NCBI GenBank assembly: GCA_900548385.1
Contig: URKJ01000037.1
Coordinates: 1 to 49,434, forward strand
DNA: 49,434 bases
DNA from: an uncultured bacterium
GTDB taxonomy: Bacteria > Verrucomicrobiota > Lentisphaeria > Victivallales > UBA1829
Reading direction: 5' to 3'
A model generated the notes under the pieces. That model did not search any database, had not been told where the DNA came from, and was given only the letters and a program-made list of their open reading frames with translations. Positions 16,880 through 23,993 of this stretch are shown here, piece by piece; the stretch's first letter is position 1, and every line of letters begins with the position of its first letter. A program made the position numbers and the translations under genes.

Positions 16880-18700
16880 ATGAACAACAAAGACCTGACG
16901 CATTTTAAACAACTGTATCAATTCGTCAAACCGTACAAGAGCATGCTGAACGTCTGCATCGTGTTTCATGTGTGCAGTACCTGTCTCGGTCTGCTGATGC
17001 CGCTTGTGCTGAAAATCATTATCGACAAGGCGCTTGGAGGGTCGGATCTGCGCCTGCTGTTCGTTCTGCTTGGCGGAGTGATCGTGCTGTACTGGGTCCG
17101 GGCGTTCTTTTTTTATACCAGCAATTATTTTACGCATTATCCGATCCAGCGTATGCTGTTCGACCTGCGGGTGAAACTGTTCAAGCACCTCCAGAGTCTT
17201 TCTCTGCGGTTCTATCAGGAGTACCGGACCGGGAAGCTGATTTCCAATATTCTGACCGACGTTGCCGCGCTTCAGGCGATGATCTCCACGGTGATCGTGG
17301 GAATGGCGTCGAGCATGTTCCAGCTGCTCTTCGTCAGTGTGATGCTGGTGTTTCTGAGTCCGACGCTTTCGCTGATCTGTCTGTTCGTGCTTCCGGTGGT
17401 GTATTTCGTGTTTTCCACGTTCCGCAAGATGCTCAAGCAGAGGTCGCAGGTTTTGCGTGAGCACATGTCCGAGGTATCGGCGAATCTGGCGGAGGTGATC
17501 AACGGAATCAAGGTCGTGAAATCGTTCGGCAAGGAGCGGTCCGAGAACCGCATGTTCATGGAGCGGCTGAAACCGACGTTCGATATGTCGCTGACTCTTT
17601 CTATGCGTTCGATCGCTCTGACGATCGTGATGGATCAGCTTTCCATCTACACGCTTGTGGCGGTACTCGGTGTCGGCGGCTATCTGGTGTCGGTCGGGCG
17701 GATGACGATCGGCGAGCTCGTCGCGTTCTATACCTATATTCAGATGTTCTTCAATCCCGTGGCGGCAATGACGAACTTCGCGCCCGTGATCAGCGAGGGT
17801 GCGGTCAGCGCGGATCGTCTTATGAAATTGATGGAGACGATGCCGGAGATCAAGGAAAAGGAAAATCCGATCCGGCTCGGACACGCGAAAGGGCATGTCA
17901 CGTTTGAGGACGTCTGTTTTCACTATCAGCCGAACAAACCGATTCTGAATTCGTTCACGCTGGATGTGAAACCGGGATTGAAAGTCGCTCTGGTCGGTCC
18001 GTCCGGTTCGGGAAAATCGACGATCGCCAGTCTGCTGATGCGCTTTTTCGACGTGACGCACGGACGCATTCTGCTGGATGGGATCGACATCCGGGATTTG
18101 AGCGTCAATTCCCTGCGCAGCAATATCGGGATCGTGCTTCAGGAATCGTTCCTGTTCAGCGGAACGATTGAAGAGAATATCCGTTACGGAAAAGACGACA
18201 CCAGTTTCGAGGAGATTGTGGAGGCGGCGAAGATGGCGAACGCTTACGAGTTTATCCGCGACCTGCCCAACGGGTTCAAATCCGAGGTCGGCGAAAACGG
18301 CGTTTCGCTGTCCGGCGGACAGAAACAGCGCATTGCGATCGCACGGACCGTTCTGCACAATCCGTCCGTTCTGATCCTTGACGAAGCCACCAGTGCGCTG
18401 GACACCATTTCCGAAGCCGTCGTGCAGCATGCGCTCGACAAACTGATGGCGGAACGCACCACGATCATCATTGCGCATCGTCTTTCCACGGTGCGCAATG
18501 CGGATCTGATTGTCGTTCTGAAAGACGGGAAAATCGTTCAGACCGGTCAGCACGAACAGCTGCTGTGTCAGGATGGTCCATACCGTACACTTTACGCCAT
18601 GCAGCTCAAGGAACAGCATGAGGAGCCGGAGTCGCAGAGTTATCAGGCGGGACGCTTCAGTCCCGGAGTGAATAGCGGGGAGGCAAAGGAGTCATTATGA
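16880..18700 (+). CDS. ABC exporter, MsbA-like (fused membrane and ATPase domains)
   Basis: The protein has 606 residues: six membrane segments in the first 320 residues, then an ATPase domain. Walker A is GPSGSGKST (near 373), the Q-loop region is NIGIVLQESFLFSGT, the signature is LSGGQKQR, Walker B is VLILDEATSALD and the H-loop is AHRLSTVR. Such half-transporters work as homodimers, exporting lipids, peptides or drugs; the substrate is unknown. The start ATG has no obvious ribosome binding site. The next gene, an HlyD-type adaptor, overlaps it as ATGA (18697-18700), which points to a tripartite-type exporter, although no TolC-like gene is in the window. Confidence 0.9.
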   Translation: MNNKDLTHFKQLYQFVKPYKSMLNVCIVFHVCSTCLGLLMPLVLKIIIDKALGGSDLRLLFVLLGGVIVLYWVRAFFFYTSNYFTHYPIQRMLFDLRVKLFKHLQSLSLRFYQEYRTGKLISNILTDVAALQAMISTVIVGMASSMFQLLFVSVMLVFLSPTLSLICLFVLPVVYFVFSTFRKMLKQRSQVLREHMSEVSANLAEVINGIKVVKSFGKERSENRMFMERLKPTFDMSLTLSMRSIALTIVMDQLSIYTLVAVLGVGGYLVSVGRMTIGELVAFYTYIQMFFNPVAAMTNFAPVISEGAVSADRLMKLMETMPEIKEKENPIRLGHAKGHVTFEDVCFHYQPNKPILNSFTLDVKPGLKVALVGPSGSGKSTIASLLMRFFDVTHGRILLDGIDIRDLSVNSLRSNIGIVLQESFLFSGTIEENIRYGKDDTSFEEIVEAAKMANAYEFIRDLPNGFKSEVGENGVSLSGGQKQRIAIARTVLHNPSVLILDEATSALDTISEAVVQHALDKLMAERTTIIIAHRLSTVRNADLIVVLKDGKIVQTGQHEQLLCQDGPYRTLYAMQLKEQHEEPESQSYQAGRFSPGVNSGEAKESL

Positions 18701-19803
18701 TGAACATACATACGACTTATACGCACAAACCGGATTTCCGGGGCAAACTGCATCTTTTCACCGTGATCGGCTTCTGTCTGGCGTTTCTGCTGTTTCTCGG
18801 CGTGGCGTCGCTGTTCCTGATCGAGATCGAAGACGTGATCTATTCCGAGGGAAAGATCACGTCCGAACTGCCGGTTGACGTGGTCAGTCATCTGGACGGC
18901 CGTGTGCTGGCGTTGAACGTGGACGAGGGCGGCGACGTCCGGAAAGGCGATGTCATCGCGAAGATCGACGCCACGCCTTATGAGGAGGAACAGACCGCGA
19001 TTCTGGCGTCGATCCGGGAGCTGGAGGCGGAACTGGAGGTGAAGAAGGCAGAGCTGGCGACGCTCAAGAGCAATCCGCTGCCGAAAGAGCTCTGGTATGC
19101 GGAGACCAACCTCAAAGAGAGCCGCGACCGTCTGAAACGGACCGCCAGCCGCCTGGAGCGTCTGGAAAGCCTGCGCGACAAACATGCGATTTCCCAGCAT
19201 GAATATGAAAATGCGGAAATCGAATACATCAAGAACGTTGCGGAGGTTGCGCGGGCACAGGAGAATCTGGAAATGGTCCGGAACGGGCTCGGCAGCAAGA
19301 ACATTGAAAAGGCGCAGCGCGATGTGGCGCTTGTGGAGGCGAAGATCGAAGGCAAACGCTCCGCTTTGAAATTCGTCCGCCGGTATATCGACGACTGCAA
19401 ACTGGTGGCGCCGGTCGATGGACGCATCGTCAATCTTCCCTGCAAGTTCACGATGTATGTGGAAAAAGGAAAAGTTGCAGCGAATCTTTCCGCCGGCAAT
19501 TTTATCAAGGGGTTGGCCTATGTGAACGAGAGTCTGGTACGCAAGGTGCGCCCCGGACAGACGGTCCGCATTTCGAGCGAAGTGTTCAACCGTCTGGAAT
19601 ACGGGATTTTTCTCGGCAGAGTGGACCGCGTGTATGATACGCCGATACAGAACGAGAAGACCGGGATGGCGATGTATCCGGTACAGATCACGATCGACCC
19701 GCAGGGGCGTCCGCTGAAACTGGGATCCAGTGCGAAATTTTCGATTGTGGCGGGATATGAGCCGGTGCTGTATTCCGTTTTCGGGCTGACGAAAGAGAAA
19801 TAA
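18697..19803 (+). CDS. HlyD-type membrane fusion (periplasmic adaptor) protein
   Basis: The protein has 368 residues: a cytoplasmic N terminus, one membrane segment (about 22-46), a split biotinyl-lipoyl domain (DVVSHLDGRVLALNVDEGGDVRKGDVIAKID and later LVAPVDGRIVNL), a long coiled-coil hairpin between them (about 105-210) and a beta-barrel part. This is the HlyD/MacA adaptor architecture. It is translationally coupled to the ABC exporter upstream and probably links it to an outer-membrane channel encoded elsewhere. Confidence 0.88.
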   Translation: MMNIHTTYTHKPDFRGKLHLFTVIGFCLAFLLFLGVASLFLIEIEDVIYSEGKITSELPVDVVSHLDGRVLALNVDEGGDVRKGDVIAKIDATPYEEEQTAILASIRELEAELEVKKAELATLKSNPLPKELWYAETNLKESRDRLKRTASRLERLESLRDKHAISQHEYENAEIEYIKNVAEVARAQENLEMVRNGLGSKNIEKAQRDVALVEAKIEGKRSALKFVRRYIDDCKLVAPVDGRIVNLPCKFTMYVEKGKVAANLSAGNFIKGLAYVNESLVRKVRPGQTVRISSEVFNRLEYGIFLGRVDRVYDTPIQNEKTGMAMYPVQITIDPQGRPLKLGSSAKFSIVAGYEPVLYSVFGLTKEK

Positions 19804-19836
19804 TGAATCTTTTTTCCGGGAATCCGCATTTTGGAT

Positions 19837-19866
19837 TTGACTTGCAGCTGCTCTAAGGTGTATTTA
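19837..19866 (+). promoter_or_regulatory. Possible promoter of the polyferredoxin gene
   Basis: TTGACT (19837-19842) and TATTTA (19861-19866) lie 18 bases apart, about 40 bases before the start codon. Confidence 0.45.
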
Positions 19867-19907
19867 TTTCCCGAATCACAGCAAATCCAGAAGAAGGAGT
19901 TCTGACG

Positions 19908-21230
19908 ATGAAAAAAAGAGTGAGTTGGAGAGTTGTCCGGATTATCGCCGCTGCTGTTTTTCTCGCTGTCGCCGTGGCGTCGTTTACCGGACTGGCGGGA
20001 ATGGGGGCGATGCTGCTGCATGTACAGTTCGGTCCGGCTCTGCTGAAATTGATCGCGGCGTTTTCCGCCGGAACGCTGGCGACGGTGCTTGGAATCGTTC
20101 TTGTGACATACCTGTTCGGACGGTTCTATTGTGCGGTGTTCTGTCCGCTTGGAATTTTGCAGGATGTCATCGGATTCCTTTCCCGCCGCAAAGCCGTTGA
20201 GACCCGGAATTTCGCGTGGCTCCGCTATGCCGTTGCGGGAGTGGTGTTCGGAATGCTGGCGTTTGGATGGACGGCAGGCTTTTTTCTGCTGGATCCTTAT
20301 TCCGGTTTCGGACGGATCGTCGCCTCGTTTTCTCTCGGTTCCCTTGTCCCGCTTGCGGTGATTGCGATTCTGGCGGTCTGGAAAAAACGGATTTACTGTA
20401 CAGCGGTCTGTCCGGTCGGAACTCTGCTTGGACTGATTGCAAAGCACGGAGTGTTTCAGCTGCGGATCACGGGAAAGTGCGTCCGGTGCGGGAAATGCGT
20501 TGCGCAGTGCCCGTCCGGCTGTATTGATCTGGACACGGGAACGATTGACAATGAACGCAGCGTCCGCTGTATGAACTGTCTGTCCCGATGCCCGCTTCAC
20601 GGGATTCAGCTGGTCCGTCCGGAGCGTGGAAGCGTGCCGGTCGATGTGTCCCGCCGGGCGTTTCTGATCGGCGGAGGTGCACTGATTGCCGGACTTGCCG
20701 CGGGAGCGGTGCTGGCGAAGGCCGGAATGCGGAAGTTTGCGGAGTTTGCCGGACGGTTCCGCATCCTTCCGCCGGGTGCGGGAAATGCGGTCCGGTTTGC
20801 CTCCAGGTGTACGGGGTGTCAGCTTTGCACGGCGAACTGCCCGACGGGGATTATCCGTCCGGCGGAATATGGCGCGGGCCCGGTGTCGCTGGATTTTTCG
20901 CGCGGTTCGTGCCGGTTCGACTGCAACCGCTGTTCACAGGTCTGTCCGACGGGTGCAATCCGTCCGCTGACGCTGAACGAGAAACAGCGGACCCGTATTG
21001 CCGAAGTCCATTTTATTCCGCAGAACTGCATCGTGTTTCAGGATGGGGAACAGTGCGGGAAGTGCGCCGGGGTCTGTCCGGTGAAAGCGATTACGCTCCG
21101 GCGGACCGGAGCGCCGCGGGTGACGCCGGAGCTCTGCATCGGCTGCGGAGCCTGCCGGGAGGTCTGTCCCGCACCGGAAAAAGCGTTGGAAATCCGGGAG
21201 ATCGCGGAGCAGACACTGTTCCGTTCCTGA
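19908..21230 (+). CDS. Membrane-bound polyferredoxin, NapH/NapG-like fusion
   Basis: The protein has 440 residues. The N-terminal half has about four or five membrane segments and two CX3CP motifs (YCAVFCPLG, YCTAVCPVG), as in NapH/NosR/RdxA proteins. It carries CVRCGKCVAQCP and CMNCLSRCP iron-sulfur motifs. Near residue 245 lies SRRAFLIGGGALIAGLAAG, a twin-arginine-like signal followed by a hydrophobic stretch. More cluster motifs come after it: CTGCQLCTANCP, CNRCSQVCP, CGKCAGVCP and CIGCGACREVCP. The second half resembles NapG, normally a separate Tat-exported ferredoxin. Likely role: passing electrons from the quinone pool to a periplasmic acceptor. AAGGAG precedes the ATG. No reductase partner is nearby. 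Confidence 0.82.
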   Translation: MKKRVSWRVVRIIAAAVFLAVAVASFTGLAGMGAMLLHVQFGPALLKLIAAFSAGTLATVLGIVLVTYLFGRFYCAVFCPLGILQDVIGFLSRRKAVETRNFAWLRYAVAGVVFGMLAFGWTAGFFLLDPYSGFGRIVASFSLGSLVPLAVIAILAVWKKRIYCTAVCPVGTLLGLIAKHGVFQLRITGKCVRCGKCVAQCPSGCIDLDTGTIDNERSVRCMNCLSRCPLHGIQLVRPERGSVPVDVSRRAFLIGGGALIAGLAAGAVLAKAGMRKFAEFAGRFRILPPGAGNAVRFASRCTGCQLCTANCPTGIIRPAEYGAGPVSLDFSRGSCRFDCNRCSQVCPTGAIRPLTLNEKQRTRIAEVHFIPQNCIVFQDGEQCGKCAGVCPVKAITLRRTGAPRVTPELCIGCGACREVCPAPEKALEIREIAEQTLFRS

Positions 21231-21278
21231 TGTCCCGGCAAAAAGAGAAATAAATCGCAAAAATCTCCTGTTTCCGAT

Positions 21279-21307
21279 TTGAAAAAACGGGAATGCGCTT
21301 CTATGTT
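21279..21307 (+). promoter_or_regulatory. Sigma-70-type promoter of the PilT-like pair
   Basis: TTGAAA (21279-21284) and TATGTT (21302-21307) are separated by 17 bases and lie about 40 bases before the start codon at 21348. Confidence 0.55.
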
Positions 21308-21347
21308 TCCATGATACTTGTTTTGAATATGGAAGGAGTTGCAGATT

Positions 21348-22835
21348 ATGCAGTTGGATGCACAATGGTTTTTGAAGACTCTGGTCGACAACAATATCAT
21401 GCAGGTCGGGCAGGGAATGGAAATCAACAATGCGCTGGGAGGCGAACCTGACCTGATGACCTATGCACAGGAGGTTCTCAACCGTCTGTGTGCGGGAATG
21501 TCTCAGGAGGACGCCCAGAACTGGGCTTCCCAGTTGGAACAGGTGATCGTATTTGCACAGCAGCAGGCTGCCGCGGGTGCGGTTCCCGACTGGGGCGGGG
21601 GACAGTCCGCCGCACAGGAACAGGCTCCCGCCCAGCCGTCCGGTCCGGTTGCCGATGTGGAGTATCAGGCGGGGGATATTCCGAGTTTGCGCGACGTATC
21701 CCGTATGACCGATGAACAGGTCGCCGACACCATGCGTCAGCTTCTGCTCGCCCTGCGCGTCTACGGTGCGTCCGACCTGCACATTTCTTCCAATTCGCCG
21801 CTGTTCATCCGCAAGAACCTGCAACTGGAACGCATTGATCCCGAATGGGTTCTTCCGGACGCGGACGTAGTCCGTCTCAACATGGCGCTTCTGACGGAGG
21901 AACAGCGCGAAACGTTCCGCCGGAATCAGGATATGAATCTCGGACTTCAGATCGGCCGTGCGCGTTTCCGTACCGCGCTGATGTTCCACAAGGACGGCAT
22001 GTCCGGGGCGTACCGTCTGGTTCCCGATAAGATCATGTCGCTGGAGGAACTCGGCTTTCTGCCTGCCGACGCCAAGAATATCCGCCGTCTGCTGGACTAC
22101 AACAACGGTCTGATCCTTGTGACCGGTCCGCTCGGTTCCGGCAAGACCACCACGCTGGCGTCTATGGTGGAAGTCGCGAACAATTCCCGCGAGGACCATG
22201 TGATTACCGTAGAGGATCCGATTGAGATCGTGCAGACGTCGAAAGGGTGTCAGATCACCCAGCGCGAGATCGGTTCCTGCACCAACAGTTACCATGCCGC
22301 GCTGAAAGGCGCGCTGCGTGAAGACCCGGATATTATCGTGATCGGAGAAATGCACGACCTGGAAACCATCGAAAACGCGATCACCGCTTCCGAAACGGGG
22401 CATCTGGTGATCGGAACCCTTCACACTTGCGACGCCGGCAATACTCTGAACCGCGTGCTTGACGTGTTTCCGCCTTCCCAGCAGCCGCAGATCCGCGCGA
22501 TGACCGCGGGCAGTCTGCGCGGCATCGTCTGTCAGCGGCTGATTCCCGCCGCCAACGGCGGACTCACGATCGCCTACGAACTGCTGATCAACACGATCGC
22601 CGTGGCGAATATCATCAGTGAAGGCAAGATCTACCAGCTGAAAGCCACTATGCAGATCGGCAGTAAAGCCGGCATGTGTACGCTTGACCAGAATCTGCTG
22701 GAAAAATACAAGGCGGGACATATCACCGCCGATACCGCGCTGGCGTATATGAAAGACACCTCCATCATCGACCAAATCAAACGACTTGTCGCCGTGGAAG
22801 AAGCGAAAAAACTGGTCGCGGCAAAGAAAAAGTAA
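21348..22835 (+). CDS. PilT-like secretion/retraction ATPase with N-terminal extension
   Basis: The protein has 495 residues. An N-terminal extension of about 115 residues contains a Q/A/P-rich linker. A PilT/GspE-type core follows: ASDLHISSNSP, Walker A GPLGSGKTTT (near residue 265), Asp box ITVEDPIE, Walker B-like DIIVIGEMHDLET and His box GHLVIGTLHTCDAGNTLNRVLDVFP. PilT normally reads GEMRDLET; here R is H. PilT hexamers power pilus retraction. AAGGAG precedes ATG 21348 by nine bases; a TTG directly abutting it is less likely as start. A second PilT-like gene follows after 15 bases. Confidence 0.88.
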   Translation: MQLDAQWFLKTLVDNNIMQVGQGMEINNALGGEPDLMTYAQEVLNRLCAGMSQEDAQNWASQLEQVIVFAQQQAAAGAVPDWGGGQSAAQEQAPAQPSGPVADVEYQAGDIPSLRDVSRMTDEQVADTMRQLLLALRVYGASDLHISSNSPLFIRKNLQLERIDPEWVLPDADVVRLNMALLTEEQRETFRRNQDMNLGLQIGRARFRTALMFHKDGMSGAYRLVPDKIMSLEELGFLPADAKNIRRLLDYNNGLILVTGPLGSGKTTTLASMVEVANNSREDHVITVEDPIEIVQTSKGCQITQREIGSCTNSYHAALKGALREDPDIIVIGEMHDLETIENAITASETGHLVIGTLHTCDAGNTLNRVLDVFPPSQQPQIRAMTAGSLRGIVCQRLIPAANGGLTIAYELLINTIAVANIISEGKIYQLKATMQIGSKAGMCTLDQNLLEKYKAGHITADTALAYMKDTSIIDQIKRLVAVEEAKKLVAAKKK

Positions 22836-22850
22836 GCAAGGAGTCCGAAC

Positions 22851-23906
22851 ATGCCCATTATTGACGATTATCTGAGAGAAATGCTGAGCCTGAAAGGCTC
22901 CGACCTGCATCTTTCGATCAATTATCCCGCGAAATACCGGATCAGCGGCAATCTGAAGCCGGCGAACGATTTTATTCTGACGCCGGAGTTCATGGAGAAA
23001 ATGCTCAAGGAAATCTGCCTGCCCGCCGACCGCTGGGATACCTATCTGGAAAAGCACGACCTCGACTTTGCGTATGAGATTCCCGGACTTGCGCGTTTCC
23101 GCTGCAACTACATGTACAACTATTACGGTCAGGCCGCCGTGCTCCGTCAGATTCCCAGCAAGATTCTGACCGTGGCAGATTTGAAACTGCCGGAAATCCT
23201 GCTGGATATCTGCAAGATCAAGAGCGGACTCGTTCTCGTGACCGGACCGACCGGATCCGGAAAATCCACCACGCTCGCCGCGATGATGGACTACATCAAC
23301 GATACGATGAAGCGGCATATCATCACCATTGAGGACCCGATTGAGTTCGTGCATAAAAACAAGAACTGCACCATCGTCCACCGGGAAGTCGGCATTCACA
23401 GCAAATCGTTCCCGATCGCTCTGCGCGGCGCGATGCGGTCCGACCCGGATATCGTGCTGATCGGAGAAATGCGGGAAATGGAGACGATCCGTCTTGCCCT
23501 GACCTGCGCCGCGATGGGAATGCTTGTCTTTGCCACCCTGCACACCAACAATGCGCCGAAGACCATCGACCGTATCATCGACGCGTTTCCAGCGAACGAA
23601 CAGGCGCAGATCCGCACCATGCTGGCGGAGTGTCTTCAGGCGGTTGTTTCGCAGCTGCTCTGCCGCAAGAAGGCGGGAGGACGTATCGCGTGTCATGAGA
23701 TCCTGCTCTGGACCGAAGGTTTGCCGAACACGATCCGTGAAGGGCAGATTTCCAATATCCGCACAATTATTGAGGCGAACAAGGGAATGGGGATGCGCAG
23801 TATGGACGGCGGTTTGAAAGAACTGCTGATGGATGACATCATTTCCGCCGAAGAAGCCTATATGAAAGCGAGCGATAAAAAACTGTTTGTGGATTATCTG
23901 GAATAA
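22851..23906 (+). CDS. PilT-like retraction ATPase
   Basis: The protein has 351 residues, the usual PilT length, starting directly with the family N-domain (LKGSDLHLSINYPAKYRISG). Motifs are Walker A GPTGSGKSTT, ITIEDPIEFVH, Walker B DIVLIGEMREMET and His box MGMLVFATLHTNNAPKTIDRIIDAFP. It is closer to canonical PilT than its upstream partner. AAGGAG precedes the ATG. The pair may form mixed or separate rings that act on type IV pilus-like fibres. No PilB-type extension ATPase or PilC platform gene is in this window. A terminator follows. Confidence 0.9.
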   Translation: MPIIDDYLREMLSLKGSDLHLSINYPAKYRISGNLKPANDFILTPEFMEKMLKEICLPADRWDTYLEKHDLDFAYEIPGLARFRCNYMYNYYGQAAVLRQIPSKILTVADLKLPEILLDICKIKSGLVLVTGPTGSGKSTTLAAMMDYINDTMKRHIITIEDPIEFVHKNKNCTIVHREVGIHSKSFPIALRGAMRSDPDIVLIGEMREMETIRLALTCAAMGMLVFATLHTNNAPKTIDRIIDAFPANEQAQIRTMLAECLQAVVSQLLCRKKAGGRIACHEILLWTEGLPNTIREGQISNIRTIIEANKGMGMRSMDGGLKELLMDDIISAEEAYMKASDKKLFVDYLE

Positions 23907-23928
23907 ACAGACTTCCGCAGTCATACAG

Positions 23929-23969
23929 AAAAAACGGACCGGAGTTGAAACGCTCCGGTCCGTTTTTTT
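23929..23969. terminator. Bidirectional terminator between convergent operons
   Basis: Six A, a perfect 10-base-pair stem (CGGACCGGAG at 23935-23944, CTCCGGTCCG at 23953-23962) and seven T. It can end both the plus-strand pilT-like transcript and the minus-strand glycosidase operon. Confidence 0.93.
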
Positions 23970-23993
23970 GTCGGGATGATATGCTGTTTCCGC

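Noticed and set aside
20934..23924. Long minus-strand open frame (996 codons)
   Set aside because: Antisense to the two PilT-like ATPase genes; no domain and no ribosome binding site. Similar antisense shadows at 16820-18619, 38010-39395 and 40970-42409 were dropped for the same reason.
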